Origin: Phycisphaerae bacterium
GTDB taxonomy: Bacteria > Planctomycetota > Phycisphaerae > Sedimentisphaerales > Anaerobacaceae
Direction of reading: 5' to 3'
NCBI GenBank assembly: GCA_021736645.1
Contig: JAIPFM010000131.1
Coordinates: forward strand, 1-64,000
Length of the DNA stretch: 64,000 nt
Within the stretch, counting starts at the first letter, position 1; the number at the start of each line of letters is the position of its first letter. This document shows, in pieces, positions 36,780-45,964 of the stretch. Made by a program: the position numbers and the translations under genes. Under the pieces are notes generated by a model, which saw only the letters and a program-made list of their open reading frames with translations, was not told the DNA's origin and did not search any database.

Positions 36780-38428
36780 CGATTCGCAATCCCATACTCA
36801 CAGGCTTCAATCCCGACCCGTCCATTGTGCGTGTAGGCGACGATTACTACATTGCCACCTCGACCTTCGAGTGGTTTCCGGGCGTGCAGATTCATCATTC
36901 GCGTGACCTCGTCCACTGGCGATTGCTGGCGCGACCTCTGAATCGTGCCAGCCAGCTCAACCTGCTGGGCGATCCCGATTCGTGCGGTATCTGGGCCCCG
37001 TGCCTGAGTTATGCAGAGGGTCTGTTTTGGCTGATCTATACGGACGTCAAACGCTATGGCCGTACTACGGTGGGTGGCGCAAGCGGCGCTTCGTTGCGTG
37101 ACTTCCACAACACTCTCGTCACCAGCGAACGCATTGACGGGCACTGGTCTGATCCGATTCCCATCAACAGCAGCGGTTTCGATCCGTCACTGTTCCATGA
37201 CGACGATGGGCGCCAGTACTTCCTGAACATGCTGTGGGACCATCGGCCCGGACATATTCGATTCGCGGGCATTGTGTTGCAGGAGTATTCACACAAAGAA
37301 CGTAAACTGATCGGTGAACGCGTGAACATCTTCAAGGGTACGCCACTTGGCTTCACCGAGGCACCGCATCTTTACAAACGCGACGGCTGGTATTATCTCA
37401 TCACGGCCGAAGGCGGTACAGGCTGGGGACACGCCGTGACCATGGCCCGTTCGCGGACCATCGCCGGGCCGTACGAACTGCACCCGGACCAGCACATTCT
37501 CAGTGCACGCCATCGCCCGGACGTGACATTGCAGCGTGCCGGTCATGCCGATATCGTCGAGACCCAGAACGGGGACACCTACATGGTCTATCTGTGCGCC
37601 AGGCCCCTGCGCAATCGCGGGCGCTGTACGCTCGGTCGGGAAACGGCCATTCAAAAAATGATCTGGGGTAAGGACGGCTGGCTGCGCACCCTGGACGGAC
37701 AGGGCATTCCCTCACTCGACACACCGGCCCCTGATCTGCCTGAACACCCGTTTCCTGCGAAGCCGGCGCGTGAGGACTTCAACGCCCCGGAACTGCCCCT
37801 GGATTTCCAGTGGCTGCGCACCCCGTGGCCTGACGAGATCTTCAGCCTCAAGGCCCGTCCGGGATACCTGCGTTTGTTTGGGCGTGACACGATCGGGAGC
37901 GCGTTCAAGCAATCCCTCGTGGCCCGGCGTCTGCAGGCGCACTGCATCAGTGCAGCCACGGTCATGGAGTTTGAACCTGAACATTTCCAGCAGAGCGCAG
38001 GCCTCGTCTGCTACTACAACAGCTCAAAGTTCCATTACCTTTATCTTTCTCATGACGAAACCCACGGCAAACATCTGTGTGTGATGTCCTGTCTGCCCGA
38101 CTCGACACAGGCCGACGCCTTCACGCCTCCGATTGTCATTCCCGCAGGCAAGCCCGTGCATCTGCGTGTGGAGATCGACTACGAGCGACTCCTTTTCGCG
38201 TATCGCGTGGAAGGCCAGGACGATGAGTGGCAGTGGCTTGCGCAGCAGTTCGACGCGAGTATTCTGTCCGACGAGGCCACGGCTCCCGGCCAGGCGAGTT
38301 TTACCGGTGCATTCGCGGGCATGGCCTGTCAGGATCAGGCCGGTACCGCGAGACCCGCAGATTTTGATTATTTTGAATACCGTGAGAGAAGTTATTGTCT
38401 GAAACCGTTTGATGGTTCATTGGGATAG
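36776..38428 (+). CDS. Cytoplasmic GH43 beta-xylosidase
   Basis: A 550-residue protein without any signal peptide, starting ATG within the stop of the symporter gene. The N-terminal GH43 propeller shows base D14 (FNPDPSIVRVGDDYYIATSTFEWFPG), D136 (GFDPSLFHDDDG) and acid E195 (GFTEAPHLYKRDGWYYL). The C-terminal beta-sandwich (about 320-540) begins with LRLFGRDTIGSAF and ends with DYFEYRE, as in the XynB-like xylosidase group of GH43. It should cleave imported xylobiose or short xylo-oligosaccharides to xylose. Lack of export signal plus coupling to the symporter makes it the intracellular end of the pathway. Last gene of the co-directional run. Confidence 0.93.
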   Translation: MTIRNPILTGFNPDPSIVRVGDDYYIATSTFEWFPGVQIHHSRDLVHWRLLARPLNRASQLNLLGDPDSCGIWAPCLSYAEGLFWLIYTDVKRYGRTTVGGASGASLRDFHNTLVTSERIDGHWSDPIPINSSGFDPSLFHDDDGRQYFLNMLWDHRPGHIRFAGIVLQEYSHKERKLIGERVNIFKGTPLGFTEAPHLYKRDGWYYLITAEGGTGWGHAVTMARSRTIAGPYELHPDQHILSARHRPDVTLQRAGHADIVETQNGDTYMVYLCARPLRNRGRCTLGRETAIQKMIWGKDGWLRTLDGQGIPSLDTPAPDLPEHPFPAKPAREDFNAPELPLDFQWLRTPWPDEIFSLKARPGYLRLFGRDTIGSAFKQSLVARRLQAHCISAATVMEFEPEHFQQSAGLVCYYNSSKFHYLYLSHDETHGKHLCVMSCLPDSTQADAFTPPIVIPAGKPVHLRVEIDYERLLFAYRVEGQDDEWQWLAQQFDASILSDEATAPGQASFTGAFAGMACQDQAGTARPADFDYFEYRERSYCLKPFDGSLG

Positions 38429-38570
38429 CACATGTCTGTACCATTAAATGGAGGGAGTGCCGTGCCGGGTCTTCCACACTGCGGGGTGTGCTGATTCCAG
38501 TCACACACAGGTAAAAGGCACAGTTGATTTGTCAATCCGAAACATTTGAATCGAGCATCCGTGCCACTGT

Positions 38571-41297
38571 TCAACGAATTTGTATTTCAAAGGTGTTGGC
38601 TGTGATTGCCTGGAGATCGATCCAAATAATTAAACTGTAGGTGCCGTCCGTATCGATCACCACACCTTGTCGGAAGTTCGGCCCAGAGGGGCGTGCCTCG
38701 CCATTGATGTTAAGACGAGCCTGCGATGCGGCGCTGCCCCAGTGCTTGATCACAAAAGAGGGATTGTAAATCGGACTCTGGGCAGAGGCGTCAATCTGAA
38801 ATGTCATGGTCTGATCGGCTGCCTGCAGGTGATACGCCCGATCCGGACGGCTGTACCCATACGCGATGGCACCAGACACATGGCTCATGGGTGGTGCTTG
38901 CAGCCACGACCTGGCCAGTGTCACCAAGGCTACAGGGTCGAGGTTCGTCATGCCCTCGAGCATGAGTTTTTCCTCAAATGGCGCATCACCCGTCTGCTTG
39001 GCATACGTTTGCGGATGGGCTCGAATCAACGAGCTGTGCATCGCCCGATCCGTAAAACTGGCGGGTCGGCCCACGCTGTCCGAAAGCGAGATCGGCCAGT
39101 GGTTCCAGGCGGGAAACTTGGAAAACCACGTGAATACGCCGGCGTCGCCGTAATGCGCGTTGCCGTTGGTGTTGTCTGAAATGTCGACAGGGTCATACTG
39201 TCCCTTCATGTTGACACGATGTATGTTCTTCCCGCCGGAGAAATCCACGCGAACCGTTCGATCCCAGTTGTGGTCAAACACATGACCCTCCAGGTCAATC
39301 AAGGTGAGAAACGGTTCGGTTTCCATGACATCATCGGGGCGCACGCCGGGCGGCAGCGTGGGCCAGCCCGTGTGCCATTCATGGGCCCCTTTGAACTCGT
39401 GCCAGCACCGCATGCGTTTGGCTGCGATGCCGTCGGGCGTGATGGTCCAGTACCAGTCACACCATTCACCCCAGCCGGTGTCGGGATTGAATCTGGCGAT
39501 CACGTGCTGAGTGTTGATTAGCGGGTAGCGCCAATGCACCACGATTCGGGCGGGGCTCTTTTCGATGATTCTGACGTGATTGTAATAACTCTGTTGATCC
39601 GCCATGGGCTCCTGTCCGCCGTTGTCCCATGTTTCATTGAACTCGTTGGTGTACCACTGATTCAGTTCATTGGTGAGATGCGGGATGTAACTCATGCCTC
39701 GCCAGAACACGAATCGCGTGGGCAATTGGTCGAATCCGACCACCACATCAGGGTGCTCGCTCACGCGAAATACGTTGTCCCAGGCCTCGTGGTAATCCAG
39801 CTTCAGATAGGCTGCATCAAACCGGCCGTGGGTGCCTTCAGTGGGGAACACGCGGGCCTGCATGTCCGGCGCGTCCACGATTGCCTTTCCGGGATAGACG
39901 TTGTCATATGACCTGGCGAGCTGCCTGGCACTCAGTGCCGCGCTGTAAATCTTCACTTCGTCGATCAACCCATCAAAGGAATAGGATGTGGCGTTTTTTT
40001 TGTAGTTGTCAACCGGGATCCGATCCATGCCCTTGCCAATTTGAATTGTGTCACCCGGGATCTGGATATCGGCCTGGGGGACCAGTTTGGAGGCTGCCAG
40101 TTGCCCATCGATGTACAGGCACATGCGTCCTGCGGCCTTGTCGTACGTGCCTGCCAGGTGATACCAGCGATACAATTTCAGATTGCCCGCATAGGGCGGT
40201 TCACCTGTGATACCGACTTCCAGCCAGGTGTCACCGATTTTGGCCTTGAAGCCAGGGTAGCCGTGACCGTCAATGCCCAGAAAGTAACCGTCGTCGTCCC
40301 CTTGCTGTACCAGGGGTGCCCAGTTCCAGGGATAGGCCCCTATGGCCGTCCAGGCTTCCAGGGTCAAGGCCGAGGTGATGGTCGGCGCCTTGTCAGCAGG
40401 CAGACCGACCCGGCTGAAATAGCCGTCAAACTGCAGGGCTGTCCCTGACACGCCTTGCTTCCACAGGCCCTTGTGACCCGCGATGGTGGCAGATGAACCG
40501 CTGACGCTTTCCATGGCCGTGTCACCCTGGGCTTCATCGAACTTCCACCAGGCCACGGGCTGAACGCCCCCTTGCTGTTTGATCGGATTGCCGCTGACCG
40601 CTTCAGCGGATGGTGAGGAAACCGGTTCGGTCGTTCGGAGGTCTTCAATGCCGCTGGCCGTCAGAGTGAATGTTTGCGTGATATGGCGGAGCGGATCGTT
40701 CCAGTCATCGATGTTCGGTGTGCCTTGTCGGATGGTGCGAATCACCTTGCCGTCCGGTGAGATCGTAAAGTACTCATCCACAAACTTCGTGGCATCCATG
40801 CCTGTCTTCGGATTCGTGCCGCCAAACTCGGGCAGATAGCGCCAGTGGATCAACACCTTGGATGGTGTATTGTCAATGATTCGCACATGGGAAAAGGTAT
40901 TGACCCGATCCGGCATCATGGCGTCCCCATCGCCTTTGCGGACCGTCACCTGGGGCACGTAGACCGTACGGGTCCCTTCCCAGCAGGGCAGATAGCTGGA
41001 CCCTCGCCAAAACACCAGACGACCCCCTGCACCGGAGACCTGCACGACCACGTCGGCGTACGCGTCGGTCCTCGAAAAGGTTTCAAAAGGACGACCTGAC
41101 ATGATCTTGGTGTAATAAGCGCCAAACTCGACTTGGGCTTTGTGTTGTGTCTCAGATTGTGACGTTGAAACAGGCGGCTGGGCCAGGGCCGGTGCCTGGG
41201 GGGCGCGACTCCATGGTGCCGCATGGAGTGCGGCCACGAGTGCGATCGCAGGCATCCAAACACGGGTGAAATGTGTTGTGTTTTTGTTGATCATCAT
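38571..41297 (-). CDS. Secreted protein: unfamiliar duplicated domain split by a LamG module (paralogue A)
   Basis: A 908-residue exported protein; hydrophobic residues 14-28 form a signal peptide and a Pro/Gln-rich segment follows. A first copy of an unfamiliar domain (about 55-220) contains FGAYYTKI, LVFWRGSSYLP, VRIIDNTPSKVLIHWRYLPEFGG and FVDEYFTISPDGKVIR. A LamG domain follows (about 245-450; WWKFDEAQGD, GLIDEVKIYSAALSARQ). The second part (about 485-905) repeats the pattern: FVFWRGMSYIP, EFNETWDNGGQEPM, VRIIEKSPARIVVHWRYP, WTITPDGIAAKRM. I recognise neither half as a known enzyme. The closest relative here is the gene at 60640-63306. It runs convergent to the xylan locus. Confidence 0.75.
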   Translation of the reverse strand: MMINKNTTHFTRVWMPAIALVAALHAAPWSRAPQAPALAQPPVSTSQSETQHKAQVEFGAYYTKIMSGRPFETFSRTDAYADVVVQVSGAGGRLVFWRGSSYLPCWEGTRTVYVPQVTVRKGDGDAMMPDRVNTFSHVRIIDNTPSKVLIHWRYLPEFGGTNPKTGMDATKFVDEYFTISPDGKVIRTIRQGTPNIDDWNDPLRHITQTFTLTASGIEDLRTTEPVSSPSAEAVSGNPIKQQGGVQPVAWWKFDEAQGDTAMESVSGSSATIAGHKGLWKQGVSGTALQFDGYFSRVGLPADKAPTITSALTLEAWTAIGAYPWNWAPLVQQGDDDGYFLGIDGHGYPGFKAKIGDTWLEVGITGEPPYAGNLKLYRWYHLAGTYDKAAGRMCLYIDGQLAASKLVPQADIQIPGDTIQIGKGMDRIPVDNYKKNATSYSFDGLIDEVKIYSAALSARQLARSYDNVYPGKAIVDAPDMQARVFPTEGTHGRFDAAYLKLDYHEAWDNVFRVSEHPDVVVGFDQLPTRFVFWRGMSYIPHLTNELNQWYTNEFNETWDNGGQEPMADQQSYYNHVRIIEKSPARIVVHWRYPLINTQHVIARFNPDTGWGEWCDWYWTITPDGIAAKRMRCWHEFKGAHEWHTGWPTLPPGVRPDDVMETEPFLTLIDLEGHVFDHNWDRTVRVDFSGGKNIHRVNMKGQYDPVDISDNTNGNAHYGDAGVFTWFSKFPAWNHWPISLSDSVGRPASFTDRAMHSSLIRAHPQTYAKQTGDAPFEEKLMLEGMTNLDPVALVTLARSWLQAPPMSHVSGAIAYGYSRPDRAYHLQAADQTMTFQIDASAQSPIYNPSFVIKHWGSAASQARLNINGEARPSGPNFRQGVVIDTDGTYSLIIWIDLQAITANTFEIQIR

Positions 41298-41615
41298 GTT
41301 GCATCCGGCGGATGCTGGTCGATAGTATGGTCAATCACTGTGAATCCAGTGCGAGGAAAACGAGTGTCAGGGAGACAAAGGCCTGTTTCATTGTGGGCTC
41401 CTTTTAATCGGGTGGCTGAGAAACCATACGAACATAGAAAATAACAAATTACGCGGATCATTGACACTCTTTTTTTACCTTTGCCCAGCGACACCCCATC
41501 ATTGTCCTGCTGGGCGTTCGGCCCTGGGGATGCTTTCACCTTGATCTGCCCTGATGCAGGGCTTATACTCATCTCATGGTTGAACAATCAAATTCCCTAT
41601 CCGTAGAAGTCCGTC

Positions 41616-43832
41616 ATGGCGGTCACAGCAGGGCGGTCAATTTTTGGCGGTCTCTCAGTACTCCTGCTTTTATCTGGATGCGCAATGCCGGCGCAACCCA
41701 CTCTAACACCAGTTCATCCGGGGATCAGCCTTATGAAACAGTTTCTGATCATTCAACTCGTGATTCTCGCAGGTCACATGAGCGTTGCCTGTGCCCAGTC
41801 CCAGGTACATCCAGACCAGCCGTTCCTCCAGGATTCCTGCCGGAAGATTCCCCTGGCCGCGGAACTGCTTGGGACTCAGCTCCGGAAGGTGCGGTGCGAT
41901 CGTAACGGCCGGATTCTCGTGCTCTCGGACAGGGGCCTGCTGCAGATTCATGAAGGTCGGCTCAAGCCGGACAAACTGTTCAGGCCTCTCATGGATATGG
42001 ACATCAAGGACATGACCGTTCATCAGGGTCAATTTGTCTACCTGACGGACACGTGCGTCCTGAGCAATGCCTGGGCGGGGCGCCTGCTGTCCAGGCACCA
42101 GGTATCACAGCCGCGGCATGTGGCCATGGGAGAGGGCATGGATTTCAGGGTGGCCGGCCGTGAGATCCGGCAGCTGAGTTTTGATGTGGAGCGCAAGCGA
42201 TTTTTGACGCTGCAGCAGGGGACGCTGCAGTCCAGCACGCCGGAGGGACACCCGGCGGCAGCCTTCCACCATGAAGACCTGACCTGTTTTGAGCTGACAC
42301 CTGGTGGCGACATCCTGATCGGGACGTCCCACGGATATCTTCGTGTGGATGCCAATGCCCTTGGTCTGACATCGAGTCCTGTGATTGATCTGCCCTGTTC
42401 GGATATTCGCTGTATCAAGACCATGGGTTCCAAAACCTGGTTCGGCACGGCGCAAGGTGCGGTCGCCTTGAAGCTCGACAGCACGCTGGATTATTATGCG
42501 TCACAGAGGTGGCTCTGTGATGACCAGGTGATTGACATCGCGCCCGGGCCAGGCGACTCGGTCTTGATACTCACGCAGACAGGCCTGAACATCCTCCACT
42601 TTGAGACCATGACGCTGGCTCAAAAGGCCGCTCATTTTGACAGGCTCACCAGACAGCGACATATTCGGTACGGATTCAACAGTGCTTTTGTCATGGATGA
42701 ACCGGGAGATCTGTCCACCGGCACCCTCATCGACCAGGACAACGATGGGTTGTGGACCGCCATGTATCTGGCAGGTGAACTGTTCCGCTATGGCGTGACC
42801 CGGTCGGAAGAGGCCCTGCAAAACTGTTACGAATCATTCGAAGCCATGGAACGGCTGATCGACATCACCCCCATGGAAGGGTTTCCCGCGAGATCGTTCG
42901 ACCGGACCGGATACCCTGTGGCCGATGTGTCCCGGTGGCAGCAGAGCGATGATACGTATTGGGTGTGGAAGGCCACCACCAGCAGTGACGAGATTGTGGG
43001 ACACTTTTTTGCGTATGCGATCTTTGCCGACATCGCGCCTGACGCAGAAGGGCATGACCGGGCCGTTGCCTTGATAGATGCGATAATGGGCCATATTGTG
43101 ACGAACAACTGGTACCTGATTGACTTTGATGGCAAGCCCACACGCTGGGGAAAGTGGCACCCTGACTACGTCAATAAATTTCCGCGCCAAGTGGGCGATC
43201 GGCGACTGAACTCCGTTGAAATCATTGCGTTTCTGCAGACCGCTTATCATTTTACCCATAAGGAGAGTTATCGAGAGAAGGCATTTGAATTGTTGACCGA
43301 TCACGGTTACCTGGAGAACATCATGACACCCATCAGTGAGATCGGCCATGTGCCTGGCATTAATTTAACGTCAGACTGGAATCATTCTGATGATGAACTG
43401 GCCTTTCTGAGCTACTGGCTGCTGTATCGATACGCGTTCAATGAGGCGCTGCAGGCACAGTACCGTGACACCATTGAGGGCCACTGGTCCATCGAACGTC
43501 CTGAGAAGAATCCCCTGTGGAACTTCATCTACGCCAGCACTGAGCCCGAGGCATTCGATATCCATGAGTCGGTCTGGAGCCTCCAGGAGTTCCCCCTGGA
43601 TACGATCAGTTGGACCGTGCGAAACAGTCATCGCAAGGATCTGCGGTTCCTCCCGGCCAATTTTCGCGAGCAGACCACGCAGAGCGTCCTGCCTCCAGAT
43701 GAACGACCCATGAGTAAATACAACGGCAATGCATTTCAACTGGATGGCGGTCAGGGAGGTCGACGTGAGTTCAGCGGTGACATTTATCTGTTGCCTTACT
43801 GGATGGGACGCTATCTCGGGATCATTCAGTAA
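41616..43832 (+). CDS. Lipoprotein-like propeller plus helical toroid domain protein
   Basis: A 738-residue protein. From 41616 the N-terminus is a lipoprotein signal with lipobox LSGCA (C22). An internal ATG at 41733 (with GGGGAT upstream) begins another signal-like stretch, MKQFLIIQLVILAGHMSVAC, so the true start is uncertain. Residues about 60-330 have short repeated strands like two-component-regulator propeller blades (GDILIGTSHGYLRVD, KTWFGTAQGAVALKL). Residues about 350-735 are mostly helical with DNDGLWTAMYLAGELFRYGVT, ATTSSDEIVGHFFAYAIF, DGKPTRWGKWHPDYVN and SDWNHSDDELAFLSYWLL, resembling an alpha/alpha toroid, perhaps a glycosidase or lyase fold. No family is assigned. It is a surface or periplasmic protein. 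Confidence 0.7.
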   Translation: MAVTAGRSIFGGLSVLLLLSGCAMPAQPTLTPVHPGISLMKQFLIIQLVILAGHMSVACAQSQVHPDQPFLQDSCRKIPLAAELLGTQLRKVRCDRNGRILVLSDRGLLQIHEGRLKPDKLFRPLMDMDIKDMTVHQGQFVYLTDTCVLSNAWAGRLLSRHQVSQPRHVAMGEGMDFRVAGREIRQLSFDVERKRFLTLQQGTLQSSTPEGHPAAAFHHEDLTCFELTPGGDILIGTSHGYLRVDANALGLTSSPVIDLPCSDIRCIKTMGSKTWFGTAQGAVALKLDSTLDYYASQRWLCDDQVIDIAPGPGDSVLILTQTGLNILHFETMTLAQKAAHFDRLTRQRHIRYGFNSAFVMDEPGDLSTGTLIDQDNDGLWTAMYLAGELFRYGVTRSEEALQNCYESFEAMERLIDITPMEGFPARSFDRTGYPVADVSRWQQSDDTYWVWKATTSSDEIVGHFFAYAIFADIAPDAEGHDRAVALIDAIMGHIVTNNWYLIDFDGKPTRWGKWHPDYVNKFPRQVGDRRLNSVEIIAFLQTAYHFTHKESYREKAFELLTDHGYLENIMTPISEIGHVPGINLTSDWNHSDDELAFLSYWLLYRYAFNEALQAQYRDTIEGHWSIERPEKNPLWNFIYASTEPEAFDIHESVWSLQEFPLDTISWTVRNSHRKDLRFLPANFREQTTQSVLPPDERPMSKYNGNAFQLDGGQGGRREFSGDIYLLPYWMGRYLGIIQ

Positions 43833-44200
43833 TGGGCGAGACCCTACAGTGCGATGGCTGCGAGTGATTCAAATGTTTAAAGAAAAGTGACAATTTTTTG
43901 AGCCGCAATGACTGCCTCGTGTGGAGAAAAAGACATGGAAACGACAGACAAGAACCAATCCGGAGGTTTGATATTCGGCCTTATCCTTCTCTTCTGTCCG
44001 GGGGTCACACGCCCGCTCACATGGGTGCCTTCTGTATCACACGCCGCCGAGCTTCGCCTCTGGGATCTTCATTGCATGGGTGGACCTGGCATGCTTATAA
44101 TGCAATTGATTGAAGAGGTATAATTGAGACAGGCATGGAGTCCTGTCCAACCACCGGATACCTGTGAAAACAAATTGATCCTCAATGAAGGAGGACTATT
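43833..44200. other. Intergenic gap with one doubtful small ORF
   Basis: This 370-base stretch separates the lipoprotein and PQQ genes. The only coding candidate is the 62-codon ORF listed separately. GGAGG at about 44191 is the ribosome binding site of the next gene. No clear terminator is visible. Confidence 0.5.
43935..44123 (+). CDS. Possible small protein of 62 residues, doubtful
   Basis: ATG at 43935 follows GGAGAAAAAG at acceptable spacing. The product has a hydrophobic segment (GGLIFGLILLFCPGV, about residues 9-23) and ends LWDLHCMGGPGMLIMQLIEEV. It could be a membrane or exported peptide, or a truncated leftover. There is no recognisable family, and chance is a fair alternative at this length. 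Confidence 0.25.
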   Translation: METTDKNQSGGLIFGLILLFCPGVTRPLTWVPSVSHAAELRLWDLHCMGGPGMLIMQLIEEV

Positions 44201-45802
44201 ATGTTGACTCGATGCACAAAACGCCATTGGCTGCGAATTTTTTCAGTGACCCTGGTAGCTCCGTTGAGCCTCCTTCACGCTGCGGATTGGCCTCAGTGGG
44301 GAGGCACGGCATCCAAGAACATGGTGTCGCAGGAGAAGAACTTGCCAGAGACATTTGAGCCGGGAGTCAAGGGCACACAGGGCGAAGGCGTGCTTCTCGC
44401 CACGACCAGGAATGTGAAATGGGCCGCCCGGACCGGAGATTTCTCCTGCAGTACACCCGCCGTGGCCGGCGGCAAGGTCTTTGTTGGCGGGCTGATCAAT
44501 AAACAGGGTGTGATGAACTGTTTCGAGGAGGCCACAGGCAGGCTGCTCTGGCAATGGATCGAGCCGTGCCGCTCGGATTTGAAGGAGGATGCCATGAACT
44601 TTCGGCACTTCCCCAAGTCATTGGGTGTGTGCTCCACGCCAGCGGTCGAAGGTGACCGGCTCTACTTTGTGGATCACAACTGCAAGGTGGTGTGTCTCAG
44701 CGTTGATGGGGAATCGCCGGTGTCGGGCGAGGCCGTGGGCCAAGCCAGAGTGATTTGGACATTTGATATGTACGCAGACAAGGCGGTGGGCGCCCGGCCG
44801 TCGGACGCGTGCAACGGTTCACCGCTGATCGACGGCGACTTGCTTTACGTGACCACCTCCAACGGTGTGGACCGTATCATTGATGTGCCCATAAAAGAAG
44901 ATGCTGCACGCCGGTGTTTCGCGCCTGACGCACCCACACTCATCGTGCTCGACAAACGGACCGGCCGATTTCTGGCCAGGGACACTGCGCCGACGGCGGC
45001 CAATATGCTGCACGGCCAGTGGTCGTCGCCGTCCATGGGCACAGTCCAGGGACGCAAGCTCGTGTTTCTGGGCGGGGGCGACGGCAACTGCTACGCATTC
45101 GAGGCGCTGACCGGCGTGCCCAAGCATCCTGTGACCCTGAAGACCGCCTGGTGGGTTGACTGCAATCCGCAAGACTACCGTGCCTTCGGCGGCATGGATA
45201 TAATTGAACATTACACGCTGGGGGACAAGCGGCGCAGGGACACCATTAACAAACCCAACGACGGCTCGTTCATAGGCATGAGCGAGATCATTGCCACGCC
45301 AGTGTTCTACAAGAACCGAGTGTATGTGGCCATCGGGCGTGACCCCGATCATGGACGCGGGCGCGGCATGCTGCTGTGCCTGGATGCCGACCAGGCGGGT
45401 GACAGCACCAACACGGGCAAAATATGGACCTACCAGGGTCTCGACCGAACGCTCTCGACCGTGTCCATTGCCGACGGTATCCTGTACATTGCGGATGTCG
45501 CCGGACGCCTGCACTGTCTCGATGCTGACAGCGGCGAATTGTACTGGGTTTACGAGTCCGACAGTCGGACGATCGCCTCAACCTTTGTGGCGGACGGGAA
45601 GATCTACCTGCCCACGGAAAAGCATCTGCACATCCTGGCGACTGGCAGGGACATGAAACGCCTGAGTCAGATCCGTCTGGGCACACGCGCGTGGGTGACT
45701 CCCGTGGCTGCCAATGAAACACTATACATCGCCTCCAGAAACTACCTGTACGCGGTAAATCAGCAGGGGGCTTCGCAGGGGCAGCCCGGGGCGCCTCGCT
45801 GA
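44201..45802 (+). CDS. Secreted PQQ-like beta-propeller protein
   Basis: A 533-residue protein with a Sec signal peptide ending at LLHAA and an AAGGAGGA site upstream. The mature part starts DWPQWGGTASKNMVS, a form common in planctomycete PQQ-repeat proteins. Repeated blade motifs follow: FSCSTPAVAGGKVFVGG, SLGVCSTPAVEGDRLYFVDH, GSPLIDGDLLYVTTSNGV, TPVFYKNRVYVAIG, LYIADVAGRLHCLDADSGELYWVYE and ASTFVADGKIYLPTEK. Residues needed to bind PQQ or to act as a dehydrogenase are not evident, so a BamB-like scaffold or binding role is equally likely. It runs convergent to the GH26-like gene. Confidence 0.88.
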   Translation: MLTRCTKRHWLRIFSVTLVAPLSLLHAADWPQWGGTASKNMVSQEKNLPETFEPGVKGTQGEGVLLATTRNVKWAARTGDFSCSTPAVAGGKVFVGGLINKQGVMNCFEEATGRLLWQWIEPCRSDLKEDAMNFRHFPKSLGVCSTPAVEGDRLYFVDHNCKVVCLSVDGESPVSGEAVGQARVIWTFDMYADKAVGARPSDACNGSPLIDGDLLYVTTSNGVDRIIDVPIKEDAARRCFAPDAPTLIVLDKRTGRFLARDTAPTAANMLHGQWSSPSMGTVQGRKLVFLGGGDGNCYAFEALTGVPKHPVTLKTAWWVDCNPQDYRAFGGMDIIEHYTLGDKRRRDTINKPNDGSFIGMSEIIATPVFYKNRVYVAIGRDPDHGRGRGMLLCLDADQAGDSTNTGKIWTYQGLDRTLSTVSIADGILYIADVAGRLHCLDADSGELYWVYESDSRTIASTFVADGKIYLPTEKHLHILATGRDMKRLSQIRLGTRAWVTPVAANETLYIASRNYLYAVNQQGASQGQPGAPR

Positions 45803-45964
45803 GGTGTGAGGGGGAGACGCTGAACCGGGAACTGGACGTTGGGCGGGGCGCTGCGATTAGATGTTGAAGTCTCCCGGGGATCCCGGGGAGGATGTCAGGC
45901 GGGCGGTGAGAAAATGGAGCCTTGCAGCCGGAAGGCGCCGAGGGACAGCCAGAAGCCAGTTGCG

